A DNA stretch of 64,000 bases from DATDOR01 sp035512695 (GCA_035512695.1 DATKDL010000227.1:1-64000); one strand, 5' to 3'; counted from the stretch's first letter, positions 41,055 to 49,272 are shown. The notes: generated from the sequence alone by a model not told the origin. Translations and numbers: made by a program.

Positions 41055-41071
41055 TTTCAACCTGGTTGAAA
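41055..41071. promoter_or_regulatory. Candidate DtxR/MntR-family operator
   Basis: TTTCAACC-T-GGTTGAAA is a perfect 8-1-8 palindrome between fbpA and the DtxR-family gene. Length and half-site style are like known metal-dependent repressor boxes of this family (inverted A/T-rich ends with a C/G-rich centre). It overlaps TTGAAA, a possible -35 for fbpA. Binding is inferred from position and symmetry. Confidence 0.55.
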
Positions 41072-41079
41072 TCTGATTG

Positions 41080-41128
41080 CTGGAAAATGGGGCATGAATG
41101 TCGAAACCATTCATGCCCCATTTTCCAG
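41080..41128. repeat. Hairpin just before the DtxR-family gene
   Basis: Perfect 21-base arms (CTGGAAAATGGGGCATGAAT plus G) surround a 7-base loop. It lies between the operator candidate and the ATG at 41135, so it would be in the 5' leader of the regulator or interrupt its promoter region. Confidence 0.85.
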
Positions 41129-41134
41129 AATATT

Positions 41135-41869
41135 ATGAAAATTTCTCAGACCATGCGCCGTTATGCGGCCGAGATCTACCGCCTGCAGCAGGACCACCCC
41201 TACGCGCCGCTTTCGTCGGTGGCGGAGCATGTCGACGCGTCGCTGCAAGCCGTCTCGCGGATGGTCATCCGGATGGAGCAGGCAGGGTTGGTGACGCGCG
41301 AGCCGTACCGGGGGATGCGGCTCACGCCGGAGGGGGAAAGGGAAGCTATGCCGGCGCTGCGCCGGCACCGGCTGACGGAGGTCTTCCTGGTCAAGGTGAT
41401 GAACTTCGGCTGGGAGGAGGCCCACGAACTGACCGACCATTTCGAGCGCGGGATCGACGAGACCCTGGAGGACCGGATCGACGAACTGACCGGGCGCCCG
41501 ACCCGCTGCCCACACGGGGAGGCGATCCCGTCGAAGGACGGCGTCATGCCGGTGGTCAACGATACGGCGCTCGTCAACCTTCAGCCGGGGGAGGCCGGGC
41601 ACATCAGCCGGGTCCGGACGCACGACCCCGACAAGCTGCGCTACCTGGCGGCGGAGGGGCTGGTCCCGGGGACCGGGTTCAAGGTCGTCGGCCGGGCGCC
41701 GTTCAACGGGCCGCTGCGGGTGCTGGTGGACAGCAGGGAATATGTCTTAGGGCCGGAGCTTTCGGCCTGGATCTGGGTGGAGCGGCTGGACGGGGAGATC
41801 GACCCGAGTTTGTGCAACCGGACGGGGTGCCCGCTACCGAAGGCGACGCATTTATATCTGAAAAAGTAG
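41135..41869 (+). CDS. DtxR/MntR-family metal-dependent regulator
   Basis: A 244-residue repressor with an N-terminal winged helix (residues 5-65: MRRYAAEIYRLQQDHP then SLQAVSRMVIRMEQAGLV), the dimerisation/metal-binding region (RHRLTEVFLVKVMNFGWEEAHELTDHFE, CPHGEAIPS) and a C-terminal FeoA/SH3-like domain (about 150-215). Such proteins bind Fe(II) or Mn(II) and repress uptake genes. Divergent placement to the iron transporter points to that target. No ribosome site is visible before the ATG, which follows the hairpin by 6 bases. Confidence 0.88.
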   Translation: MKISQTMRRYAAEIYRLQQDHPYAPLSSVAEHVDASLQAVSRMVIRMEQAGLVTREPYRGMRLTPEGEREAMPALRRHRLTEVFLVKVMNFGWEEAHELTDHFERGIDETLEDRIDELTGRPTRCPHGEAIPSKDGVMPVVNDTALVNLQPGEAGHISRVRTHDPDKLRYLAAEGLVPGTGFKVVGRAPFNGPLRVLVDSREYVLGPELSAWIWVERLDGEIDPSLCNRTGCPLPKATHLYLKK

Positions 41870-41906
41870 ACCAACCGGGGCCGGCCCCGTATGGTCTACT
41901 TTTTCA
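41859..41906. terminator. Bidirectional terminator overlapping two gene ends
   Basis: TGAAAAAGTAGACCA pairs perfectly with TGGTCTACTTTTTCA around a GC-rich self-complementary centre. The left arm carries the regulator stop codon and the right arm the stop codon of the convergent helicase-loader gene. Confidence 0.85.
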
Positions 41907-43373
41907 TTGCTTCTTCTTGCCCCCCCGATACGGCGGCACCGTCAGCGCGTAGATCCGCGCCACCCGCTGGTCCAGCATCCGGCTGGCGATGTAGGGTTCG
42001 TTCTTGTAAAGGTTCTCCAGCGTGTCCGCCGTGGTCACCACCGTCGGGAGCTCGCGCACGTGCCGGTGGTTGAACAGCTGGTTCAGCTTCTCCCGCACCC
42101 AGTTCGTCATCGACTGCCTACCCAGGTCGTCCAGCAGCAGCAAGGGGACGTCCTTGAAGCTGTCGAACTGGCGGTCATAGCGGCTGCGGTTTTCCGGGGC
42201 AAACGTCGCCCGCAGTTCGTCCAGCAGGTCGGGGATGCTGACGAGCAGCGGCGGGTATCCCAGCCCGGCGCGGTAGTTGCCGATCGCGGCGGCCAGGTGG
42301 GTTTTCCCGGTCCCGTTCGCGCCCATCAGGATCAGCCAGCCGTGCGGGCTCTCGGCGAACTGGCGGGCGGACTTGAAGGCCATGGCGAGCGAGCGGACTT
42401 CGTCCGCCGGGAGGCCTTCCCCGCCCCGCTCCTCGAAGTTCCCGAAGGTCAGTTGCGCGAAATGCGGCAGGGAGGACAGCTCGTGGTGCCCGGTGTCGTC
42501 AGCCGGGCGGCGGTAATCCGGGGACTGGATCGTGACGCGGGTGACCAGCTCCGGGTCCTGCAACCGGGAGCGCAGGCGCGGCTCGACCTCGTCGAGCGGG
42601 AGGTTGGTGGTCACCACCAGGGGGAGCTTGTTTGTGTAGCGGTAGTTGAGGATCTGGAATAGCTTCTCCCCGGCCCATTCGGTCGCGTTCTGGGTGCCGA
42701 AATCGTCCAGGACGAGCAGCGGGGCGCGGCGGACGGCCTCAAATCGCTCTTCGAAGGTCTCCTCGGTGGAGCTGTAGGCGAAACGGAGCTGGTCGAGCAG
42801 GTCCGGGACGGTGAGGAAAAGGGCCGGGACGCCGAGCGAGGCAGATTCGTTGGTGATCGCGGCCGCCAGGTGGGTCTTCCCGCAGCCGTAGCCGCCCTGC
42901 AGGACCAGCCAGCCGTCCTGGCTCTGCGCGAACTGGCGAGCCTGGTTGAAAGCCCGTTCGAGCGAATCGGCCTGGTAAGGGCCAATCCCGATCCGGCCGC
43001 GCGGCTGGAAGGCCTCAAAGGTCAGGTTCTCGAGCCGGTTGAGGTGGCTGAGGGCGAAGAGCTTTTCGCGCGCCCGCGCTTCGATCTCCGGTTGGCGGCA
43101 CGAGCAAACGTGCATCCGGCCGAACTCGGGATGGCCGACCGGGACGTCGTAGCTGATGTAGCCGATCCCGCGGCAGTGCGGGCAGTCCGGGTCGCCCAGG
43201 CGGCCGGGCAGGTCCGCGGGCGACCGCGGCGCCGGGGTTTCGTCCGCGGCCGGTTTATCTTTCGACAAAGATTTATCTCTCGATAAAGATTTATCTCTCG
43301 ATAAATTCCGAGAACTCGCCTTCGATATATTTTCGGCCGCTTGTTTCAGCGGCTTGTCGATCTTCCCGGTCAT
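41904..43373 (-). CDS. Helicase loader with two tandem DnaC/IstB-type AAA+ domains
   Basis: A 489-residue protein unlike usual single-domain DnaC (about 245). After a low-complexity N-terminus comes a zinc-ribbon-like CPHCRGIGYISYDV...CSC (about 58-82), then two AAA+ modules. The first has GGYGCGKTHLA and VLDDFGTQ; the second GANGTGKTHLA and LLDDLGRQ. Both carry Walker A, B and sensor/Arg segments, so both may be active. It is downstream of dnaB and a dnaD-like gene, which supports a role as DnaB loader. Its start overlaps the dnaD-like end by 83 bases; TTG at 43268 is a shorter alternative. Confidence 0.82.
   Translation of the reverse strand: MTGKIDKPLKQAAENISKASSRNLSRDKSLSRDKSLSKDKPAADETPAPRSPADLPGRLGDPDCPHCRGIGYISYDVPVGHPEFGRMHVCSCRQPEIEARAREKLFALSHLNRLENLTFEAFQPRGRIGIGPYQADSLERAFNQARQFAQSQDGWLVLQGGYGCGKTHLAAAITNESASLGVPALFLTVPDLLDQLRFAYSSTEETFEERFEAVRRAPLLVLDDFGTQNATEWAGEKLFQILNYRYTNKLPLVVTTNLPLDEVEPRLRSRLQDPELVTRVTIQSPDYRRPADDTGHHELSSLPHFAQLTFGNFEERGGEGLPADEVRSLAMAFKSARQFAESPHGWLILMGANGTGKTHLAAAIGNYRAGLGYPPLLVSIPDLLDELRATFAPENRSRYDRQFDSFKDVPLLLLDDLGRQSMTNWVREKLNQLFNHRHVRELPTVVTTADTLENLYKNEPYIASRMLDQRVARIYALTVPPYRGGKKKQ
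43254..43307. repeat. Three 18-bp palindromic tandem repeats
   Basis: Three consecutive 18-base units contain TTTATC-TCTC-GATAAA or a one- to two-base variant, each itself palindromic. They lie in the overlap of the dnaD-like 3' end and the loader 5' end; the dnaD-like TAA stop is inside the third unit. They encode LSRDKSLSRDKSLSKDK in the loader frame. Confidence 0.8.
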
Positions 43374-43986
43374 TTCGTCCTTTTTCGCGCCACGAGTGCA
43401 GGATCGCTTCGACGTAGCGCCACTTGCGCACGTTGTTCGATAGGGCGATCGCGAGCGCGTCCTCGATCCATTCCGGCGGGTACTCAGCCTCGGCCTCCCG
43501 CAAGGTGTCCGCCAGCAGCGGGGTCAGCGGGCCGATGTTCTTCTCGTAAAGTTGGAATATATTCGGCCGCTCCGGCAGAGGTTCCGGGATCTCTTCGTCG
43601 TCCGGTCCCCACCGGCCTTCCTCCAGCCCCCGCAGGGCGGCCCGGCCGCGCGGCGAGTTGAGCAGGTAAAGCATCTGCTCCTCTTCGCCGCCCCGGAATA
43701 CACCCCGCAGCAGGATCCCCCGGGCGACGGCCCGCTCGAGCGAGTCGGCGATGGCCGCCTTCCGCTCCGCCGGCGTCTCCCCGAAACCGGCTGTGAAATC
43801 CGCATCTCCCAACACGGCTTCCGGATCCAGGTACGGCTGCGGCGCTTCCTGCCGCTCGAGCCGGTGCAGGGCGTACAGGCTGATCTTGAGTTCGCCGAGG
43901 TGGTCAATGGCGGGGAGCAGGTCGTGGAAGAAGGCGGACGGGACCGCCGTGGCGCCGCGATTTGATTCAAATCCTGAAAACGGCAT
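43291..43986 (-). CDS. DnaD-domain primosome protein
   Basis: A 231-residue protein whose N-terminal half (1-115) looks like a winged-helix DnaD/DnaB_Firmicutes region and whose C-terminal domain (about 140-205) has the DnaD_2 signature NIFQLYEKNIGPLTPLLAD, YPPEWIEDALAIALSNN and VRKWRYVEAILHSW. In Gram-positive bacteria DnaD binds DNA and recruits the helicase-loader complex. It lies between dnaB and the loader gene on the same strand. CTGGAGG precedes the ATG. Confidence 0.87.
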   Translation of the reverse strand: MPFSGFESNRGATAVPSAFFHDLLPAIDHLGELKISLYALHRLERQEAPQPYLDPEAVLGDADFTAGFGETPAERKAAIADSLERAVARGILLRGVFRGGEEEQMLYLLNSPRGRAALRGLEEGRWGPDDEEIPEPLPERPNIFQLYEKNIGPLTPLLADTLREAEAEYPPEWIEDALAIALSNNVRKWRYVEAILHSWREKGRNDREDRQAAETSGRKYIEGEFSEFIER

Positions 43987-44006
43987 ATTCCTCCAGGAAA
44001 AATTTT

Positions 44007-44057
44007 GAAAAAACGATGGTCAGGTGGGACGTAGCCCCACCTGACCATCGTTTTTTC
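44007..44057. terminator. Hairpin after dnaB
   Basis: Perfect 22-base arms (GAAAAAACGATGGTCAGGTG plus GG) flank a 7-base loop. It lies 10 bases beyond the dnaB stop on the minus strand and before the dnaD-like gene, so it may partly end dnaB transcription. Confidence 0.87.
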
Positions 44058-44067
44058 GGTCCTTTTT

Positions 44068-45429
44068 TCATCGCATTTGGGTCACGTCGTACGTCACCCG
44101 CGCCGCATTCTCGAACTTGGCCAGCTCCGAGCGGAAATACAGGTGAACGCTGCCGACCGGGCCGTTGCGGTGCTTGGCGACGATGATCTCGGCCGCGTTG
44201 GTCATCGTCGAATCCGGCTCGTACTGGTCGGGACGGTAAATGAACATGACCACGTCCGAGTCCTGCTCGATCGATCCGCTTTCGCGCAGATCGGACAGCA
44301 TCGGGCGTTTGTCGGCGCGCTGCTCGACGGCCCGGGAGAGTTGGGCGGCGGCCAGCACCGGCACGTTGAGCTCTTTGGCCAGCACCTTGAGCTGCCGGGA
44401 GATGAATGACACTTCCTGGACCCGGTTCTCGTTGCGCATCCCGCTGCTCATCAGCTGGATGTAGTCGATGATGATCAGGTCCAGGTTGAACTCCATGTGT
44501 AGCCTGCGGCATTTCGTGCGCAGTTGGAGCGGGGTGATCGCCGGGGTGTCATCCAGGTAAATGTGGGTGTCTCCCAGGACCTCGATCGACTGGGCGAAGA
44601 TCGGCCACTCGTTTTCGGACAGCTTGCCGGTGCGGAGGCGCTGGGAGTCGATCCCCGTCTCCTGTGCGATCAGCCGCTGGACGAGCTGCTCGTTGGACAT
44701 CTCCATCGAGAAGATGGCGACGTGCTTGTTGCGCTGGGAGGCATTCCGGGCGACCGACATCATGAAGCCCGTCTTGCCCTGGCCGGGTCGGCCGGCGATG
44801 ATCAGGAGGTCGGAGGGCTGCAGGCCGCTCAGCAGCCGGTCCAGGTCGATGAAGCCGGTCGGGACGCCGAGGATCTCCTCGTCTCGGTGCGAGAGGCGGT
44901 CGACCCGTTCGTAATAGTCGCTCAGGACGGTCTGGATGGGCTGCAAGGCGGTGTTGAGGCGCCGTTCGCTGACCCCGAAGATCGATTTCTCGGCCTCGTC
45001 CATGGCGCTGTCTACCGTAATCCCTTCTTCGTAGGCTAGCTTGGCGATCTCGTTGGCGGCCGAGATCATCCGGCGCCGGATTGACGTCTCCTCGACGATC
45101 CGCCCGTAGGCCTCGGCGTGCAGCGAAGTCGGGACGTTGCCGACCAGGGCGGTCAGGTAGGCCGGGCCGCCGAGTTCGGCCAGCTGACCGGTCTGGTCCA
45201 ACTCCTCGGTGACGGTCAGGAAATCGATCGGAATCCGGCGCTCATTGAGCCGGACGAAAGCTTCCCAGATCCATTGGTGGCGGTGGATGTAGAAGTCCTC
45301 GGTGCGCAGGAACTGGGCCACCTCGAAATAGCTGTCCGGGTTGATCATCACCGAGCCGAGGACCGCTTCCTCGGCTTCACGCGAATGGGGGACGATGTGG
45401 GGGGCGCCGCCGTTGCTCTGGGACGTCAT
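44068..45429 (-). CDS. dnaB: Replicative DNA helicase
   Basis: DnaB is the hexameric replication-fork helicase. The 453-residue product has the N-terminal domain (PHSREAEEAVLGSVMINPDSY, AYLTALVGNVPT), the linker, and the RecA-like core: Walker A AGRPGQGKTGFM, MEMSNEQLVQRLIAQETGID, Walker B LIIIDYIQLM, and SRAVEQRADKRPMLSDLRESGSIEQDSD. Length is standard. Upstream 8 bases is the BFN gene; downstream are dnaD-like and loader genes, a primosome cluster. Confidence 0.95.
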   Translation of the reverse strand: MTSQSNGGAPHIVPHSREAEEAVLGSVMINPDSYFEVAQFLRTEDFYIHRHQWIWEAFVRLNERRIPIDFLTVTEELDQTGQLAELGGPAYLTALVGNVPTSLHAEAYGRIVEETSIRRRMISAANEIAKLAYEEGITVDSAMDEAEKSIFGVSERRLNTALQPIQTVLSDYYERVDRLSHRDEEILGVPTGFIDLDRLLSGLQPSDLLIIAGRPGQGKTGFMMSVARNASQRNKHVAIFSMEMSNEQLVQRLIAQETGIDSQRLRTGKLSENEWPIFAQSIEVLGDTHIYLDDTPAITPLQLRTKCRRLHMEFNLDLIIIDYIQLMSSGMRNENRVQEVSFISRQLKVLAKELNVPVLAAAQLSRAVEQRADKRPMLSDLRESGSIEQDSDVVMFIYRPDQYEPDSTMTNAAEIIVAKHRNGPVGSVHLYFRSELAKFENAARVTYDVTQMR

Positions 45430-45437
45430 GGGCAGGT

Positions 45438-46052
45438 TCAGGGTCCGTCGATGTCGGGGGCGTCATCGTCATCGTCGTCCCCGTCATCCTCTTCGTCATC
45501 CCCGCTGCCAAAATCGAGCCCTTCCAGAAAATCTTCGAAAACGGAGAGCCGCTCTTCAGCCGCCGGATCTTCATCCTCGGTGGTCTCGAGCTGTTCCCGC
45601 TCGCGGCGGGAGAGGACGACGTCCGACTCAAGGCTTTCCTCGGGGATGATCCCGGCGTCCTCCATCACATCCTCTTCGACCAGGATCGGGATCCGGGCCC
45701 GGACGGCGATGGCCAGCGCATCCGACGGGCGTGAGTCGACGTCGATCGTCTCCCCGTTCAGCTCGGCGACGATGTTGCCGTAGTAGACCTGGTCGCGCAG
45801 GGAATTGACTTCCACCCGGACCAGCCGGGCGTTTAGCGTGCGGAAGACGCTCAACAGCAGATCGTGGGTCAGGGGGCGGGAGGTCTCGGTGCCCTGCAGG
45901 GCGATGGTGATCGCCTCGGCCTCGTACGGACCGATCCAGATCGGCAGATACCGGTCGGCGTCCTTCTCGCGCAGGATGACGATGCGCTGCTGCGACATCA
46001 GGCTGACCCGGATGCTGTCGATCACGACTTCCACGTAGTTTGTATCTGTCAC
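45438..46052 (-). CDS. Bifunctional nuclease (BFN/DUF151) domain protein
   Basis: A 204-residue protein with the BFN fold: VEVVIDSIRVSLM, LREKDADRYLPIWIGPYEAEAI, THDLLLSVFRTLNA, and IDVDSRPSDALAIAVR, the last being the characteristic DSRPSDAIALA motif. The C-terminal 70 residues are acidic, with a long Asp/Glu run. Relatives have reported RNase and DNase activity. GTG is the start with GGAG upstream. It lies 8 bases before dnaB and likely shares its transcript. Confidence 0.85.
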   Translation of the reverse strand: MTDTNYVEVVIDSIRVSLMSQQRIVILREKDADRYLPIWIGPYEAEAITIALQGTETSRPLTHDLLLSVFRTLNARLVRVEVNSLRDQVYYGNIVAELNGETIDVDSRPSDALAIAVRARIPILVEEDVMEDAGIIPEESLESDVVLSRREREQLETTEDEDPAAEERLSVFEDFLEGLDFGSGDDEEDDGDDDDDDAPDIDGP

Positions 46053-46129
46053 AGAGGGCTCCAGCGAAGGGCCTCCCGCTACGGCAGGCCGAATTCTCCT
46101 TCGAGAATGTATTCTAACATGATCTCAAG

Positions 46130-46245
46130 AGAGGGCGAATAGGGGAATGGGCGAGAGGGCGAATGGGCGAGAGGGCGAGAGGGCGAATGGGCGAATGGGC
46201 GATTCACCCATTCGCCCATTCGCCCATTCGCCCATTCCCCTCCTC
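46130..46245. repeat. 8-bp minisatellite arranged as an inverted repeat
   Basis: Left units GAATGGGC and GAGAGGGC alternate (about seven copies), then the complement CATTCGCC repeats four times, giving a hairpin with loop near 46200-46206. The right part is coding for the last residues of the GT2 gene. It plays the place of a terminator hairpin before the BFN promoter. Confidence 0.8.
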
Positions 46246-47229
46246 CCCCAACACCCTCTTCACCGTATATGTCGGTTTGCGCTGCGATTCGTGGTAGGTG
46301 CGAACGAGGAGTTCGGCGATCAGACCCATCAGGACAGACTGAACACCGAGGATCAGGAGCATGATCCCGACGATGAAGAGTGGTGAATCGAAAACCGATG
46401 TCCCGAGCCACAGGCGGCGCACCAGCAGGAAGAGCAGCATCAACCCGCTCCCGCCCATCAAGGCGATCCCGGTCCCGCCGAACAGGTAGATCGGTTTGGC
46501 CGCGTAGCTGATCAGGAATTTGACCGTGAACAGGTCCAGGATGACTTTGACGGTCCGCTCGAGGCCGTACTTGGTGCGGCCGAACCGGCGCGGGTGGTGC
46601 CGGACCGGCACCTCGACGATCCGGGCTCCGACCGTGCCGGCGTAGGCCGGGATGAAGCGGTGCATTTCCCCGTAAAGCCGGAAACCGGTGATGACCTCGC
46701 GGCGATAAGCCTTGAGCGTGCAGCCGTAATCGTGCAGGTGGACCCCGGTTACACGTGAGATGATCCCGTTGGCGATCCGGGATGGGAGGGTGCGGGTGAT
46801 GAAGCGGTCTTGCCGGTCGCGGCGCCAGCCGCTGACCACGTCATAGCCTTCTTCGATCTTTGCGACCATCATCGGGATATCGGCCGGGTCGTTCTGTAAA
46901 TCGGCGTCCAGCAGGACGATGATTTCGCCTGCGGCGTGATCGATCCCGGCCGCGACGGCCGCCGTCTGGCCGAAATTGCGGCGCAGTTCGACCACCCGGA
47001 CACGACCCGGATCACCGGCCTGCAGCTTCTCCAGCACCGACACGCTGCCGTCCGTGCTGCCGTCGTCGACGTAGACGACCTCCCAGATATGCGGCAGGTC
47101 CCGGAGCGCCTCGCAGATCTTCTGCTGCAGAATCGGCAGGCTATCTTCTTCGTTGCGGACGGGGATCACGAGGGAGAGGTGCACGAGGGGAAGTATGAGA
47201 CCGGGAAGGGGTTTTGTCAATCGAAACAT
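46204..47229 (-). CDS. Family 2 glycosyltransferase with two C-terminal helices
   Basis: A 341-residue enzyme of the dolichol/undecaprenyl-phosphate sugar transferase type: VIPVRNEEDSLP, YVDDGSTDGS, LDADLQNDPADIP as the metal-binding DXD region, then GCTLKAYRREV and two C-terminal membrane segments (about 245-300). It probably loads a sugar on a lipid carrier for the PMT-type transferases nearby. The last 13 residues are encoded by the adjacent 8-bp repeat array. GTG near 47185 is an alternative start. Confidence 0.83.
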   Translation of the reverse strand: MFRLTKPLPGLILPLVHLSLVIPVRNEEDSLPILQQKICEALRDLPHIWEVVYVDDGSTDGSVSVLEKLQAGDPGRVRVVELRRNFGQTAAVAAGIDHAAGEIIVLLDADLQNDPADIPMMVAKIEEGYDVVSGWRRDRQDRFITRTLPSRIANGIISRVTGVHLHDYGCTLKAYRREVITGFRLYGEMHRFIPAYAGTVGARIVEVPVRHHPRRFGRTKYGLERTVKVILDLFTVKFLISYAAKPIYLFGGTGIALMGGSGLMLLFLLVRRLWLGTSVFDSPLFIVGIMLLILGVQSVLMGLIAELLVRTYHESQRKPTYTVKRVLGEEGNGRMGEWANG

Positions 47230-47280
47230 TCAGGGAGGGTTGATGGATGGGAACACGGATTGCACTGATTTTCCGGATTT

Positions 47281-49272
47281 TTAGGGTTCAATTAAATTTA
47301 CCGGCGGACATTCCGGGTTTGCCTTCGGCGCCAGCACCTCGACCCGCGCGGTTTCGAGGGTCTGGACCTCCTCGTAAAAGCACAGCAGCGGGTAGGTGAC
47401 GTACCTGTCCCAGGCGTCGTTCTCCTCGCCGAACCGGAATGCGCTGCCCTGGGGATTGTAGCGGACCGGGTCGGTCACGATCAGGGCGAAGCGGCCGTTC
47501 TCCAGTTCGCTTTCGAACCGGTCCAGATAGTCCGTGTTCCCGGCCATGGCCATCTCCATCAGAAAGACCTTCTCGTAATCGGGGACCAGGGCGACCGCTT
47601 CAAAAGGGCCGAAGACGAGCAGGTGCCGCTCGGCGATGAACAGGACCGCTCCCCCGCCGGCGACAGCCTCATCGACCAGCCGCTCCAGATCGGACAATTC
47701 GGCCGCCAGGGCATCCGGGTCTTTCGCCTGGACCGGTACCCCCACCGAAACCGCGAACCCGATCGGGACCAGGATCGCCAATCCCACGACCCACCGCGGG
47801 ACGTCCCCCATACGGACCCCGGACCCGAGCACCCCGCACACAACCGCCGCCAGCAGCAGGGCGATGTACCCGTCCAGGTTGTGCAAATTGCTCCCGCCGC
47901 CGATCTTGACGCTGACGACCAGCCCGCCCGCGAGAAAGACGGCCAGGATCGCCGCGATCCAATGTTGGGGCAGGGCTCGTCCCTGCCCGGCTCGTCCCTG
48001 CCCGGACCGGACCTGCCCGGACCGGACCGCCCACCAAAGCGCCGCCGCCGGGGGAAGTGTCACCAACAGGATCCCCGGCAGGACGCCCAATGGGTAGGTG
48101 GCGCTCGGAAACAATCGATACCACAGCAGGTCGGAGGTGAAGGCCGAGCCGAACTGGTCGGGCGGGTTTCCGGAGAGGGCCATATAGGTCGATTGCGCGG
48201 CGAACCCGGCCCCCGTACCGGCGATCCCCCAGGCCAGGACCGGGGCCAGGTAACGCGGCAGCGAGCGCCCGTCCTGTGGGACCTCGATGAAATAGATCAA
48301 GGCAGCCAGGGCAGCCGGGAACGGGATCCAATTGACCCGGCTGGCGCCGGCCCAGATCGATGCCGCGACCACAACGAGCAGCGTCCGCCGGAAATCGGCG
48401 GCGTCGATCCCCCAGTACAGCAGGGCCGCTATGACAACCAGGTGATACCAGATCGGACCCTGGAACAGGAACAGGAACGCCCAGACCGCCAGCAGCGCCC
48501 GCCCGGCGCCCCCGCCGCTGCGCAGCCCGGGCCGCCGCGCCAGCAGCCAGGCGGCCAGGCCGTTCGCCCCGAGCCACAGGAAGACCTGCCAGAGCCGGTG
48601 GATCCACAACGGCAGCCCGCTGACCAGGAACGGCGCCGCCTGCAGCCAGTACCGGGTCGGGTGCAGGACGCTCCAGGGCACACGCTCCCCGTAGATCCGC
48701 TCGGCCGCAAACAGCGAAGCGTAATAGTAGCGGCTGGCCTCCGACCAACCGAGCGAGAACGGGCTGGTCGATATGTCCGGGATGAACACCGCAGCCTGGT
48801 GGACGGCGGCGAAGGCCAGCGCTGTGCCCGCCAGGAGCGACTCGAATGAATGCGCCTTGAACCCGGTCGAGAGGGCGATCGCCCCACCCAGGGCAGCCAA
48901 CCAGAACGCAACGGCCCGCCAGGAGAAGGTCTCCATCAGCCGTCCGAGGGGCTCCGGCAATGGAGCCAGGACGAGGACCGGCAGAACCAGGGCAAACAGC
49001 CCGCACAACGCGGCGGCAGGCGGTGGGGGGAGCGCCGTTCGGGACCATTTCTCCCGGATCCGGTTTGCCAGCCCGCGGCCGGCTGGCAGCCAGCCGAAGA
49101 CGAACAAGATCACAGCGGCGAGCAGGGCCAGCCCCCACATTGCGAACAGGACCAGCCACTGTGTCGAGGCAGTCGTCACGCCCAGGTCGCGGGCCGTCGA
49201 AATCGCGTCCACCAGGCCGGCCGCCAGGAGCAGGACGGTCGCGCCGGTCATCCAACGGAAACCGGTCATCAA
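47281..49272 (-). CDS. Large polytopic membrane protein, PMT/GT-C-like
   Basis: A 663-residue protein with about 12-13 helices and a soluble C-terminal part. The region around residues 170-215 (PDISTSPFSLGWSEASRYYYASLF) fits GT-C type glycosyltransferases, which use polyprenyl-phosphate sugars, but the family match is weak. Residues encoded at 47974-48032 are a five-residue repeat (RSGQ/RAGQ) in a predicted loop. It overlaps the downstream flippase-like gene by 4 bases (ATGA). Confidence 0.65.
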   Translation of the reverse strand: MMTGFRWMTGATVLLLAAGLVDAISTARDLGVTTASTQWLVLFAMWGLALLAAVILFVFGWLPAGRGLANRIREKWSRTALPPPPAAALCGLFALVLPVLVLAPLPEPLGRLMETFSWRAVAFWLAALGGAIALSTGFKAHSFESLLAGTALAFAAVHQAAVFIPDISTSPFSLGWSEASRYYYASLFAAERIYGERVPWSVLHPTRYWLQAAPFLVSGLPLWIHRLWQVFLWLGANGLAAWLLARRPGLRSGGGAGRALLAVWAFLFLFQGPIWYHLVVIAALLYWGIDAADFRRTLLVVVAASIWAGASRVNWIPFPAALAALIYFIEVPQDGRSLPRYLAPVLAWGIAGTGAGFAAQSTYMALSGNPPDQFGSAFTSDLLWYRLFPSATYPLGVLPGILLVTLPPAAALWWAVRSGQVRSGQGRAGQGRALPQHWIAAILAVFLAGGLVVSVKIGGGSNLHNLDGYIALLLAAVVCGVLGSGVRMGDVPRWVVGLAILVPIGFAVSVGVPVQAKDPDALAAELSDLERLVDEAVAGGGAVLFIAERHLLVFGPFEAVALVPDYEKVFLMEMAMAGNTDYLDRFESELENGRFALIVTDPVRYNPQGSAFRFGEENDAWDRYVTYPLLCFYEEVQTLETARVEVLAPKANPECPPVNLIEP
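47974..48032. repeat. 15-bp tandem repeat within a membrane protein gene
   Basis: Two copies of GGCTCGTCCCTGCCC are followed by GGACCGGACCTGCCC and a shortened related unit, in frame. They encode a five-residue Gly/Arg/Ser/Gln repeat between membrane segments. Copy number may vary among strains. Confidence 0.75.

Larger units (their letters stand above)
40885..41134. promoter_or_regulatory. Divergent iron-transporter/regulator control region
   Basis: This 250-base gap holds, from left to right, the fbpA ribosome site, a half-copy of the shared repeat (40906-40940, CCGAATATTCGGAGG and GCGATTTGGGGG), TATACT-like sequence on the minus strand near 41007, the palindrome at 41055-41071 and a hairpin at 41080-41128. 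It probably controls fbpA on one side and the regulator on the other. Confidence 0.5.

Noticed and set aside
43254..43307. CRISPR-like array
   Set aside because: The 18-bp units abut directly without spacers and are palindromic coding repeats.
46130..46245. CRISPR or replication origin iterons
   Set aside because: Units are only 8 bp, contiguous, and arranged as an inverted repeat; there is no spacer diversity or DnaA-box pattern.
47235..47280. Sequence resembling repeated GGATTGCACTGATTTTCCGG spacers
   Set aside because: Only one copy is in the window; I could not support a repeat call.
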